From contig JADKAW010000002.1 of NCBI GenBank assembly GCA_016719055.1, positions 186,001 through 250,000 on the forward strand: 64,000 bases of DNA, read 5' to 3'. Made by a program: the position numbers and the translations under genes. Each line of letters starts with the position of its first letter. Position 1 is the first letter of the stretch. Below the pieces are notes generated by a model. The model had not been told where the DNA came from. It saw only the letters and a list, made by a program, of their open reading frames with translations, and did no database searches. This stretch comes from Candidatus Rhodoferax mariagerensis (GTDB taxonomy: Bacteria > Pseudomonadota > Gammaproteobacteria > Burkholderiales > Burkholderiaceae_C). Below, piece after piece: positions 25,295 to 34,280 of the stretch.

Positions 25295-26568
25295 GTGCTC
25301 GCCTTTGGCAAAAGGCCGTCGCCCTCGTTGTTGGTGCGCAGGCCCAAGGCCATTAGCAAGCCAAGTGCCACGCAAAAGTAGTCGCCCACCAGCGCGTCAT
25401 ACAAGGCAGAGTTGAACAGGCAAGCCACTGCCAGGGCTGCCAGCAATGACACCGTGGCGCGCTTAATGGGTGAGGCAAAACGCTGGGCGTCGCGCAGGGC
25501 AGTCCCAATGACACCCAGTAGGAACAGGATTCCAGCCAAACCCAACTCAACGCCCCACAGCAGGTATTCTTGGTGCGGGTTGCTGGCATCGTTGGTGCCA
25601 AAAACTTTTTCAGCCGAGGGTCCCTCAAGGCGTTTGATGGTGACAGTCCAGCTGCCCACGCCATGCCCAGTGACCGGTGCTAGCCAAATGGCCTGCACGG
25701 AGCGCTTCCAGGCATTGAGCCTGAAACCGGACGAGCTTTCGGCGTCGCCTTTTTGCGCGTAACTCTGGCTTTCGCTGACCATGTCAGACAGGCGCTTGCT
25801 GACTTTGCCAGAACTTAACGTGGCCGCCGTCAAAATCAGCGCGGGTGCCAACACCACAGCCACCAGCCGCATTTTTTTGGGCAGGGCCCACATGATCGCC
25901 AGCGTGATCATCGTCAACGCAACACTGTAGCCGGTGCGCCCGTCCAGCAGCAGCAGGGTGTTGAGTAGGGCCAACCCCGCCATCAAAGCGGCCAGGTGGC
26001 GAAACTGGGGCCAAAGCGAACGTAGATGCCAAAAAATGGCGGAACTGGCGGCAAAAATGATGGACTGGTCCAGATAGGTAGAGTAAACAACGTATCTGTA
26101 CCGGGATACCGTGGCCCAGTCACTGCTGGCCCAGGGAATGCTGAGCCCGCCAGCCATGGCCCACGAAGTCACCACAAAAAAACCTTGACCCAACAAAAAG
26201 ATCAGCATGGCAACCCGGGCCTCTTGCGCCGTGCGTATCAGCGTGATCAGCAGCAGCACTACCAGTAACTTGCAGTGTTTGACGAACGCCGCCAGTGCAA
26301 GGCCTGTGGCGGCATCACTCCAGAGCAGGCTGGCTGCAAAAGCAAGCACGCAAGCCAGAATTGAATAGGTGGTCCAACAGCCGACCTGTGCCCGGGACTG
26401 ACGCGGCTTGGCCAACTGCATCAGCAAAACCACCAGACCAGTTGTGACCAGCAGCAGCTTGGCCAGGCTGACCCAGGCCATGGGCAAACTGGCACAAAAT
26501 GCCGAAAAACAGATCATCAGCAACCTGAAACTGGGCCTGAGAGGCGATCCTGCAGGAGACAAAAACAT
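25291..26568 (-). CDS. O-antigen ligase/polymerase family (Wzy_C) membrane protein
   Basis: A 425-residue polytopic protein with about 10-12 hydrophobic helices and one large periplasmic loop near residues 265-335. The loop holds GHGVGSWTV and the conserved NPHQEYLLWGVELG, where the histidine is characteristic of WaaL-type ligases and Wzy polymerases. The N-terminal FSAFCASLPMAWVSLAKLLLV fits the WaaL/RfaL subgroup. It probably joins O-antigen or a related polymer to lipid A-core. It is translationally coupled to msbA. No clear ribosome site precedes the ATG at 26568, so the start is not firm. Confidence 0.82.
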   Translation of the reverse strand: MFLSPAGSPLRPSFRLLMICFSAFCASLPMAWVSLAKLLLVTTGLVVLLMQLAKPRQSRAQVGCWTTYSILACVLAFAASLLWSDAATGLALAAFVKHCKLLVVLLLITLIRTAQEARVAMLIFLLGQGFFVVTSWAMAGGLSIPWASSDWATVSRYRYVVYSTYLDQSIIFAASSAIFWHLRSLWPQFRHLAALMAGLALLNTLLLLDGRTGYSVALTMITLAIMWALPKKMRLVAVVLAPALILTAATLSSGKVSKRLSDMVSESQSYAQKGDAESSSGFRLNAWKRSVQAIWLAPVTGHGVGSWTVTIKRLEGPSAEKVFGTNDASNPHQEYLLWGVELGLAGILFLLGVIGTALRDAQRFASPIKRATVSLLAALAVACLFNSALYDALVGDYFCVALGLLMALGLRTNNEGDGLLPKAST

Positions 26569-26608
26569 GTGTCAAAGACGCTGGCGCGGCCAGACAACTA
26601 TCAAATCA

Positions 26609-26652
26609 ATAGCTGAAAGCGTTTCTTTAATAAGGGCTAGAGGCTATTTTTT
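26609..26652 (+). repeat. Dispersed repeat, copy 6 (3' end of qmcA)
   Basis: Core 26609-26638 (ATAGCT, 18 bases, AAGGGCT), tail AGAGGCTATTTTTTCAAC. It is intergenic but its tail supplies the stop codon and last codons of qmcA on the opposite strand. Confidence 0.7.
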
Positions 26653-27552
26653 CAACTGAACCATCTTCATGGCCGAGGCGATCAGGGCGGAGACCTCGGT
26701 CATGTTGCTGGGCACAATCAGGGTGGTGGTGGCGTCTGAGGCCACACGTCCGTAGGCTTCCACGGCTTTTTCTGCCACTTTGAGCTGGACCGCCTGCTCA
26801 CCACCGGGCTGGCAAATGGCGGCAGCCACACGCTCAATGGCTTGGGCGTTGGCTTCGGCCACCGCCAAAATGGAGGCCGCTTCGCCTTGCGCGTTGTTGA
26901 TGGCCGCCTGCTTTTCACCTTCAGAGCGGGCGATAAAGGCCTCGCGTTCACCGGTGGCAATGTTGATCTGCTCCTGGCGGCGGCCTTCAGAGGCGGCAAT
27001 CAGGGCGCGCTTTTCGCGCTCGGCGGTGATCTGCTGCTGCATGGCGTGCAAGATCTCTTTGGGCGGGGTCAGGTCTTTGATCTCGTAACGCAGCACCTTC
27101 ACACCCCAGTTCAGCGCAGCCTCGTCAATGGCCTGTACAACCTGGGCATTGATGATGTCGCGCTCTTCAAAGGTCTTGTCGAGTTCGAGCTTGCCGATCA
27201 CAGAACGCAGTGAGGTTTGTGCCAGTTGCGAAATCGCCACGATATAGTTGCTGGACCCATAACTGGCGCGCATGGCGTCTGTCACCTGAAAGTACAAAAT
27301 GCCGTCCACCTGCAACTGGGTGTTGTCTTTGGTGATGCAAACCTGGCTGGCAATGTCTAAAGGTACTTCTTTGAGCAAATGTTTGTAGGCCACTTTGTCA
27401 ATGAAAGGCATCAAGAAGCTCAGGCCTGGCGTGAGCGTGCCGTTGTACTTGCCCAGGCGTTCGACCACCCAGGCATGCTGCTGCGGCACTACCTTGACCG
27501 CTCGGAATATAAAAATGACGGCAATGACAAATAGAACAATGGCAATTTCCAT
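26644..27552 (-). CDS. qmcA: SPFH/stomatin-like membrane protease scaffold QmcA
   Basis: A 302-residue SPFH (prohibitin/stomatin) protein with an N-terminal membrane anchor at 3-18. The SPFH domain runs from VVPQQHAWVVERLGKYNGTL through ISQLAQTSLRSVIGKLELDKTFEERD, and a coiled coil rich in Ala, Glu and Gln (EGRRQEQINIATGEREAF) follows. Such proteins form membrane microdomains and modulate FtsH protease and membrane quality control. It lies 15 bp downstream of nfeD, the usual partner. The end (KMVQLKK, TAG) overlaps the tail of a dispersed repeat. Confidence 0.93.
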   Translation of the reverse strand: MEIAIVLFVIAVIFIFRAVKVVPQQHAWVVERLGKYNGTLTPGLSFLMPFIDKVAYKHLLKEVPLDIASQVCITKDNTQLQVDGILYFQVTDAMRASYGSSNYIVAISQLAQTSLRSVIGKLELDKTFEERDIINAQVVQAIDEAALNWGVKVLRYEIKDLTPPKEILHAMQQQITAEREKRALIAASEGRRQEQINIATGEREAFIARSEGEKQAAINNAQGEAASILAVAEANAQAIERVAAAICQPGGEQAVQLKVAEKAVEAYGRVASDATTTLIVPSNMTEVSALIASAMKMVQLKK

Positions 27553-27567
27553 GGGGAGCTCCTGTAG

Positions 27568-28002
27568 TTAAGAGGGTTGAATCTGTTTGAGCACAAGCCG
27601 ACTGCCGATGACCTCGGCCACGGTGTAGCTGCCAGTTACGGCAGTTTCGCCGGCCAGCAACACGCCCTGCCACTGTGCGCCACGGTATTTGACACTGCAT
27701 GTGCCGTCCTGTCGCCAGTTTGGCACATGCACCGTGGCACCAATGTCCATGTTGACATCATGATTGGCCTGCGCCGGGGCATCTTTGGGGCGAGACTTTT
27801 TGAGCAAATGCCAGGCCAGTACAGACCCGCCGCCAATCAGGGCCGCCGTTGTCCATTGCCCGGTCATGCTCAGCCCGGCATGGGCTGCCAGCGCGGCCGC
27901 CACCAGCCCGGTGGCCAGCATCAACAAATAAAAGGTGCCTATGAGCAGCTCTGCTGCAATCAACCCACCCGCAGCCAGCCACCAAAGTGTCGAATCTGCC
28001 AT
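27568..28002 (-). CDS. NfeD family membrane protein
   Basis: A 144-residue protein with three to four transmembrane helices in the first 75 residues (STLWWLAAGGLIAAELLIGT, LMLATGLVAAALAAHAG, TTAALIGGGSVLAWHLL) and a C-terminal OB-fold domain (GATVHVPNW, GAQWQGVLL, VIGSRLVLKQI). NfeD proteins accompany SPFH proteins such as QmcA and probably form a complex with them. The ATG at 28002 with a GAGAAAAA purine tract gives normal length; an upstream in-frame extension to 28101 is unsupported. Confidence 0.88.
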   Translation of the reverse strand: MADSTLWWLAAGGLIAAELLIGTFYLLMLATGLVAAALAAHAGLSMTGQWTTAALIGGGSVLAWHLLKKSRPKDAPAQANHDVNMDIGATVHVPNWRQDGTCSVKYRGAQWQGVLLAGETAVTGSYTVAEVIGSRLVLKQIQPS

Positions 28003-28130
28003 TTTTTTCTCACTGTGTTGCGACCACGACATTTTCAGCGCAAAGCGAGGTCGCGTTGACCCAGACACAGGTTTAGTCCTTACACTTCGCGCCAAATTCA
28101 TTCATTTACCGCGCGTCGCTGGAGCAGCCC

Positions 28131-30419
28131 ATGAAGTTTCGTTTTCCCATCGTCATTATTGACGAAGATTTTCGTTCTGAAAACACCTCCGGGCTGGGCA
28201 TTCGGGCACTGGCCCACGCCATTGAATCAGAAGGTTTTGAGGTGCTCGGGGTGACAAGTTATGGTGACCTGAGCCAGTTTGCGCAGCAGCAAAGCCGTGC
28301 CAGCACCTTTATTTTGTCGATTGACGACGAGGAATTCACGCCAGGGCCTGATCTGGACCCCGCTGTGCTCAACCTGCGCCACTTTATTGAAGAGGTGCGC
28401 CGCAAAAACCTCGATGTGCCGATCTATATCTATGGTGAGACCAAAACCAGCCGCCATCTGCCCAACGATATTTTGCGTGAACTGCATGGCTTCATTCACA
28501 TGTTTGAAGACACGCCCGAGTTTGTGTCTCGCCACATCATCCGCGAAGCCAAAAGTTACCTTGAAGGCGTGCAGCCGCCGTTTTTCAAGGCGCTGCTGGA
28601 CTATGCTGATGACGGCTCGTATTCATGGCATTGCCCGGGCCACTCGGGTGGGGTGGCGTTCCTGAAAAGCCCGGTGGGGCAGATGTACCACCAGTTTTAT
28701 GGCGAAAACATGCTTCGTGCCGACGTTTGCAACGCGGTTGAAGAACTGGGGCAACTGCTGGACCACGACGGTGCTATAGGCAAGAGCGAGCGCAATGCGG
28801 CGCGCATCTTTAACGCCGACCATTGCTTTTTTGTCACCAATGGCACCAGCACAAGTAACAAGATGGTCTGGCACCACACGGTGGCGCCCAACGACGTGGT
28901 GGTGGTGGACCGCAACTGCCACAAGTCCATCCTGCACGCCATCATCATGACCGGTGCCATCCCGGTGTTTTTGAAACCCACCCGCAACCACTTTGGCATC
29001 ATCGGCCCGATCCCGAAGCACGAGTTTGAACCCGCCGCCATCAAGGCTAAGATAGCCGCCAACCCGCTCGTCAAGGCGCATTTGCCTGATTTGGATGTCA
29101 ACCACATCAAGCCCCGCGTGCTGACCTTGACCCAGTCCACCTACGATGGTGTGCTCTACAACACCCAGACGGTTAAAACCATGCTCGATGGTTATGTGGA
29201 AAACATCCACTTTGACGAGGCCTGGCTGCCGCACGCGGCGTTTCATCCGTTTTATGGCACCTACCATGCCATGGGCAAGCACCGCCCGCGCCCCAAACAT
29301 GCGATGGTTTATGCCACGCAGTCCATCCATAAGCTGCTAGCCGGCATCAGTCAGGCCAGCCATGTGCTGGTGCAAGACTCGCAAACCGTCAAGCTTGACA
29401 AGCATTTGTTCAACGAAGCCTACCTGATGCACACCAGCACCAGCCCGCAATACAGCATCATTGCCAGCTGCGACGTGGCGGCCGCCATGATGGAGCCGCC
29501 AGGTGGCACTGCGCTGGTCGAAGAAAGCATTGCCGAGGCGCTGGACTTCAGGCGTGCCATGCGCAAAGTTGACCAGGAATACGGCGACGACTGGTGGTTC
29601 AAGGTGTGGGGGCCGGACAAACTCGCCGACGAGGGCATTGGCCGTGCTGACGACTGGATCATCAAAGGCGAAGCGCGCAGCAACAAGTCGGGGGTCAACT
29701 GGCACGGCTTTGGCAAGATGGCAGCCGGCTTCAACATGCTCGACCCGATCAAATCCACCATCGTCACCCCCGGCATGGACCTGGACGGCAAGTTTGCCAA
29801 GACCGGCATTCCGGCCTCGGTGGTGACCAAGTTTTTGGCCGAGCACGGTGTGGTGGTCGAAAAGACCGGGCTATACAGCTTTTTCATCATGTTCACCATT
29901 GGTATCACCAAAGGCCGCTGGAACAGCATGCTGACCGCGCTGCAGCAGTTCAAGGACGATTACGCCAAAAACCAGCCGATGTGGCGCATCCTGCCCGAGT
30001 TCTGCCAGAAGCAACCCAAGTACGAAAACATGGGCCTGGCTGACCTGTGCCAGCATGTGCACCAACTGTATGCCAAATACGACATTGCTCGCCTGACCAC
30101 CGACATGTACCTGAGCGACCTGGCCCCGGCCATGAAGCCCAGCGACGCGTACGCGCACATTGCGCAGCGCCTGACCGAGCGGGTCGAAATTGACCACCTC
30201 GAAGGCCGCATCACCGTCGGACTGGTTACACCTTACCCGCCTGGTATTCCGCTGTTGATTCCCGGTGAAGTGTTTAACAAGAAGATTGTGGACTACCTGA
30301 AGTTCTCACGCGAGTTCAATGCCCAGTGCCCGGGTTTTGAGACGGATATCCATGGGCTGGTGGAAGAAACCGCGCCCGACGGCCAGGTGCATTATTTTGC
30401 AGACTGTGTGAAAAGATGA
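28131..30419 (+). CDS. Orn/Lys/Arg decarboxylase, class I (PLP fold type I)
   Basis: This 762-residue protein belongs to the large bacterial basic amino acid decarboxylases (LdcI, CadA, AdiA, SpeC). The N-terminal wing domain (residues 1-130) resembles a response regulator fold. The core has the PLP region CPGHSGG, HCFFVTNGTSTSNK, HFDEAWLPHAAFHPFYGTYH and the Schiff-base lysine in ATQSIHKLLAG. The C-terminal domain contains GLVTPYPPGIPLLIPGE, conserved in the family. It makes cadaverine, agmatine or putrescine; the substrate cannot be decided here. It serves polyamine supply or acid defence. The gene is divergent from nfeD and convergent with rhlE. Confidence 0.92.
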   Translation: MKFRFPIVIIDEDFRSENTSGLGIRALAHAIESEGFEVLGVTSYGDLSQFAQQQSRASTFILSIDDEEFTPGPDLDPAVLNLRHFIEEVRRKNLDVPIYIYGETKTSRHLPNDILRELHGFIHMFEDTPEFVSRHIIREAKSYLEGVQPPFFKALLDYADDGSYSWHCPGHSGGVAFLKSPVGQMYHQFYGENMLRADVCNAVEELGQLLDHDGAIGKSERNAARIFNADHCFFVTNGTSTSNKMVWHHTVAPNDVVVVDRNCHKSILHAIIMTGAIPVFLKPTRNHFGIIGPIPKHEFEPAAIKAKIAANPLVKAHLPDLDVNHIKPRVLTLTQSTYDGVLYNTQTVKTMLDGYVENIHFDEAWLPHAAFHPFYGTYHAMGKHRPRPKHAMVYATQSIHKLLAGISQASHVLVQDSQTVKLDKHLFNEAYLMHTSTSPQYSIIASCDVAAAMMEPPGGTALVEESIAEALDFRRAMRKVDQEYGDDWWFKVWGPDKLADEGIGRADDWIIKGEARSNKSGVNWHGFGKMAAGFNMLDPIKSTIVTPGMDLDGKFAKTGIPASVVTKFLAEHGVVVEKTGLYSFFIMFTIGITKGRWNSMLTALQQFKDDYAKNQPMWRILPEFCQKQPKYENMGLADLCQHVHQLYAKYDIARLTTDMYLSDLAPAMKPSDAYAHIAQRLTERVEIDHLEGRITVGLVTPYPPGIPLLIPGEVFNKKIVDYLKFSREFNAQCPGFETDIHGLVEETAPDGQVHYFADCVKR

Positions 30420-30445
30420 AAACCCGCGCCGACGCACTACAAATA

Positions 30446-30490
30446 ATAGAGCGCGTAGCGTATTTTGATAAAGGGCTAGAGGTCTAAAAG
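30446..30490 (+). repeat. Dispersed repeat, copy 7
   Basis: Core 30446-30477 (ATAGAG, 20 bases, AAGGGCT; two bases longer than most) with tail AGAGGTCTAAAAG. It lies between the convergent decarboxylase and rhlE genes. Confidence 0.6.
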
Positions 30491-30495
30491 CCTTA

Positions 30496-30520
30496 TAAAC
30501 TGGTTAGACTGACCAGTTTA
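30496..30520. terminator. Possible bidirectional terminator between decarboxylase and rhlE
   Basis: A perfect 9-bp stem TAAACTGGT/ACCAGTTTA with a 7-nt loop lies between the convergent genes. U runs are weak on either side, so function is tentative. Confidence 0.4.
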
Positions 30521-30525
30521 CATAT

Positions 30526-32355
30526 TTACCGACTGCTGGGGCCGCGCGAACCGCTGGGGCCACCCGAGCGGCCACGACTGCCTGAGCGATTGCCGCCACC
30601 CGAGCGGTTCGGTCCACCGCCAAAACCCCCGCCACCACCAAAGCCGCCACTGGGCGCACCGGTGTTGCGATTGCCACCATAGTTATTGCGGCGTGGGCCA
30701 CGGTCGGCCATCATGTCAACGCTGGTGCGCATCGGGTCGGGCTGGCCGCCTGTGGCACGTGACGCACCGGCCCCAGGGTTGACCGGGCCACCATAGCCAC
30801 CACCGTTGCCGCCGCCATACCCACGCGCAGGACGCTGGCCAGGGCCGCGCACGGCTTGCTCGGCGGCGGATAAGTGGCTGCGCGGTTCGGCATTGCGGCC
30901 CCCATCGATATTGCCAAAGTCGCCATCGTCAGTGTTCATCGGGCGGCCCTCGCCACCAATGCCAGCACCGCTACCAGCGCCATTGTTGCGGCCACCACGC
31001 CCGCCACCAATGCTGCGCCCGCCGGGTGCCGGGCCACGACCGCCGCCGGTACTGCGGAAGCCGCCTGAGCCTTTGCTTTCGCGCACGCGGTTGAGCATGT
31101 CGGTACGGGCAGCACGGGCGGCTGCCTGCATCACATCGCGGCTGGGCGGTTTTCCGGCACCACCCCAGATGGTCTGGCGGCCCATGGCAATCGGCTCGGC
31201 CTGCTCACCGGGCTCTGGCATGTAGCCTTCGATGATTTGTACCGGAATATCCTGCTTGGTAAATCGCTCGATCGCCTGCATGAAGCCTTCTTCGTCCAGG
31301 CACACCAGGTTGACCGCCTGGCCTTCAGCGCCAGCACGGCCGGTGCGGCCGATGCGGTGCACATAGTCTTCACACACGTTGGGAATGTCGTAGTTCACCA
31401 CATGCGGCAGGTCGTCAATGTCAATGCCGCGGGCGGCAATGTCGGTGGCGACCAGAGCGCGCACATCGCCGCTTTTGAAGTCGGCCAATGCCTGGGTGCG
31501 GGCCGTTTGGCTTTTGTTGCCATGAAGCGCCATAGCGTTGATGCCATTTTTGGTCAAAAACTCGGCCACGTTGTTTGCACCAAATTTGGTACGGGTGAAC
31601 ACCAGCACCTGGCTCCAGTTGTGTTCCTGAATGATGTGTGCCAGCAGCGCCTTTTTTTTGCCGCGGCCAACCGGGTGAATCAGCTGGCTGATGCGTTGCA
31701 CCGTGGTGTTGCGCGGGGTGACTTGCACCGTTTGCGGGTCTTTCAGCAGCGTGGCTGCCAGCTCGCGGATTTCGTCGCTGAAGGTGGCTGAAAACAACAG
31801 GCTTTGTTTGTCTTTGGGCACGGCTGCAAGCACTTTTTTCACGTCATGGATAAAGCCCATGTCGAGCATTCGGTCGGCTTCATCAAGCACCAGAATCTGC
31901 ACCTGACTCAGGTCCAGCATGCCTTGCTGCATCAGGTCAAGCAAGCGACCGGGTGTGGCCACCAGAATGTCCACGCCTTTTTTCATGCGGCTGATTTGCG
32001 GGTTCATTCCCACACCACCAAAAATGGCGGCTGATGTCAGCGTCATGTATTTGCCGTAAACGGTGACCGCCTCTTCCACCTGCGCTGCCAGCTCACGCGT
32101 GGGCGTCAGCACCAGCGCGCGGATAGCGATGCCACCAAATTTGTTGCGCGGCGCCTCGGCCGCGCTCAGCTTGTCGAGCATGGGCAACACAAAGGCGGCA
32201 GTTTTGCCGGTGCCGGTTTGGGCGCCACCCAGCAGGTCCTGGCCGGCCAGCACCAGGGGAATGGCCTGAGCCTGAATCGGTGTGGGGGTTTCGTAGCCCT
32301 GCTCAAGCACAGCTTTGATGATGGCCGGAGCCAGGTTCAATTCGTCAAATTTCAT
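30526..32355 (-). CDS. rhlE: DEAD-box RNA helicase RhlE
   Basis: A 609-residue ATP-dependent RNA helicase. Ordered motifs: Q motif GYETPTPIQAQAIP, motif I AQTGTGKT, Ia PTRELAAQV, Ib TPGRLLDL, II VLDEADRML, III SATFS, IV VLVFTRTK, V ATDIAARGIDI and VI HRIGRTGRAG. The catalytic core ends near residue 375. A 200-residue disordered tail rich in Gly, Arg and Asn (GGRGGRNNGAGSGAG) follows, longer than in E. coli RhlE (454 residues). RGG-type tails bind RNA and favour condensates. The ATG at 32355 fits the family start MKFDELNLAP. It is divergent from ettA over 239 bp. Confidence 0.94.
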   Translation of the reverse strand: MKFDELNLAPAIIKAVLEQGYETPTPIQAQAIPLVLAGQDLLGGAQTGTGKTAAFVLPMLDKLSAAEAPRNKFGGIAIRALVLTPTRELAAQVEEAVTVYGKYMTLTSAAIFGGVGMNPQISRMKKGVDILVATPGRLLDLMQQGMLDLSQVQILVLDEADRMLDMGFIHDVKKVLAAVPKDKQSLLFSATFSDEIRELAATLLKDPQTVQVTPRNTTVQRISQLIHPVGRGKKKALLAHIIQEHNWSQVLVFTRTKFGANNVAEFLTKNGINAMALHGNKSQTARTQALADFKSGDVRALVATDIAARGIDIDDLPHVVNYDIPNVCEDYVHRIGRTGRAGAEGQAVNLVCLDEEGFMQAIERFTKQDIPVQIIEGYMPEPGEQAEPIAMGRQTIWGGAGKPPSRDVMQAAARAARTDMLNRVRESKGSGGFRSTGGGRGPAPGGRSIGGGRGGRNNGAGSGAGIGGEGRPMNTDDGDFGNIDGGRNAEPRSHLSAAEQAVRGPGQRPARGYGGGNGGGYGGPVNPGAGASRATGGQPDPMRTSVDMMADRGPRRNNYGGNRNTGAPSGGFGGGGGFGGGPNRSGGGNRSGSRGRSGGPSGSRGPSSR

Positions 32356-32594
32356 ATTGTGGCACCCCGTTTGGGCGCTAAGGCATCGGCCTGTTCTGGC
32401 GTGAGTCACGACAGTTCAGCGAAAGGCAGATGAGATCAAAAATGGCATCGCAGGCGACTACGACACCCAGCATGTTGCTGGCGTTGCAGGCAACTGAAGC
32501 CCCGCAACTGTACGAATTGTCGCATGGCTTGGCCGCGTGGCGAAGCCAAACCCCGATAATGACGTTTTTTCACACAAACGACTGCGCAAGACCT

Positions 32595-34256
32595 ATGGCT
32601 CAATACGTATTTTCAATGAACCGACTTGGCAAGATCGTGCCACCCAAGCGGCACATTCTGAAAGACATCTCTCTGAGTTTTTTCCCTGGTGCCAAGATTG
32701 GGGTCTTGGGAACCAACGGCTCGGGCAAGTCCACTCTGCTCAAAATCATGGCTGGGCTGGACAAGGACATTGAAGGCGAAGCCATCCCGATGCCGGGTTT
32801 GAACATCGGCTATTTGCCACAAGAACCGCAACTTGATCCGACCCAAACCGTGCGCGGGAGCATCGAGGCTGGCATGGGCAAGCTGTTTGCCGCCAAGGCG
32901 CGGCTCGAAGAGGTTTATATCGCTTATGGTTCCGAAGATGTTGACTTTGATGCCCTGGCCGCCGAGCAGGCCGAGCTCGAAGCCATCATCGCCACCGCCG
33001 GTACCGACTCCGAGCATCAGCTGGAAATCGCCGCTGACGCGCTGCGCCTGCCGCCCTGGGACGCTGTGATTGGTGTGTTATCGGGGGGTGAAAAGCGCCG
33101 GGTGGCGCTGTGCAGCTTGTTGCTAAGCCATCCCGACATGTTGTTGCTCGATGAGCCAACCAACCACCTGGATGCCGAGTCGGTGGACTGGCTGGAGCAG
33201 TTCCTGCAACGCTATTCCGGCACCGTGGTGGCGATCACCCACGACCGCTACTTTCTAGACAATGCCGCCGAGTGGATTCTGGAAATGGACCGGGGTTCAG
33301 GTATCCCCTACAAGGGCAATTACAGCGCGTGGATGGAGCAAAAGCAGGCCCGCCTGGAGCAAGAAAAGAAGGGCGAAGAGTCGCGCGCCAAGACCCTCAA
33401 GAAAGAGCTGGAGTGGTCGCGCCAGAACCCCAAGGCACGCCAGGCCAAGAGCAAGGCGCGATTGGCGCGCTTTGAAGAGCTGTCTGATTTTGAATACCAG
33501 AAGCGCAACGAAACCAATGAAATTTTCATTCCCGTGGCCGACCGCCTGGGGCAGGAAGTCATTGAGTTTGTCAATGTCAGCAAGTCGTTTGGCGACCGCC
33601 TGCTGATTGACAACCTGAGCTTCAAGGTGCCGCCAGGCGCCATTGTTGGCATCATCGGGCCCAACGGGGCGGGTAAATCGACGTTGTTTCGCATGATTTC
33701 GGGCCAGCAAAAGCCCGACAGCGGCGAGGTCAAGATCGGTCAAACCGTCAAGATGGCCTTTGTGGACCAGAACCGGGACGACCTGGCCAATGAAAAAACG
33801 GTGTGGGAAGACGTGTCGGGCGGGCTGGACATGCTCAATATTGGCAAGTTCACCATGGCCAGCCGAGCTTATTGCGGACGCTTCAACTTCAACGGTGCCG
33901 ATCAGCAAAAGCGTGTTGGCACACTCTCAGGCGGTGAACGCGGCCGTCTGCACCTGGCCAAAACGCTGATTGCCGGGGGCAATGTGCTGATGCTCGACGA
34001 GCCGTCCAACGATCTGGATGTGGAAACCCTGCGCGCGCTGGAAGACGCGTTGCTGGAGTTTGCCGGCTCAATCATGGTGATTAGCCACGACCGTTGGTTT
34101 CTGGACCGTATTGCCACCCACATTCTGGCCTGCGAAGGCGACAGCCAGTGGACCTTCTACAACGGCAATTACCACGATTACGAAGAGGACAAGAAGAAAC
34201 GTCTGGGCGAGGAAGGTGCCAAGCCCAAGCGCATGCGCTTCAAGGCGCTGAAGTAA
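32595..34256 (+). CDS. ettA: Energy-dependent translational throttle protein EttA (ABC-F)
   Basis: A 553-residue soluble ABC-F protein with two ATPase domains, which binds the ribosomal E site and gates entry into elongation at low energy charge. The first domain has Walker A GTNGSGKST, signature SGGEKRRVAL and Walker B LLLDEPTNHLD. The arm/linker holds the charged EQEKKGEESRAKTLKKE. The second has GPNGAGKST, LSGGERGRLHLAK and LMLDEPSNDLD. Length and the start MAQYVFSMNRLGK match E. coli EttA (555). The longer in-frame region from 32430 is not conserved. The 239-bp gap to rhlE presumably contains both promoters; I see no clear consensus there. Confidence 0.95.
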   Translation: MAQYVFSMNRLGKIVPPKRHILKDISLSFFPGAKIGVLGTNGSGKSTLLKIMAGLDKDIEGEAIPMPGLNIGYLPQEPQLDPTQTVRGSIEAGMGKLFAAKARLEEVYIAYGSEDVDFDALAAEQAELEAIIATAGTDSEHQLEIAADALRLPPWDAVIGVLSGGEKRRVALCSLLLSHPDMLLLDEPTNHLDAESVDWLEQFLQRYSGTVVAITHDRYFLDNAAEWILEMDRGSGIPYKGNYSAWMEQKQARLEQEKKGEESRAKTLKKELEWSRQNPKARQAKSKARLARFEELSDFEYQKRNETNEIFIPVADRLGQEVIEFVNVSKSFGDRLLIDNLSFKVPPGAIVGIIGPNGAGKSTLFRMISGQQKPDSGEVKIGQTVKMAFVDQNRDDLANEKTVWEDVSGGLDMLNIGKFTMASRAYCGRFNFNGADQQKRVGTLSGGERGRLHLAKTLIAGGNVLMLDEPSNDLDVETLRALEDALLEFAGSIMVISHDRWFLDRIATHILACEGDSQWTFYNGNYHDYEEDKKKRLGEEGAKPKRMRFKALK

Positions 34257-34280
34257 GCCGTCGCTGTTTGGTTTGAGTCC

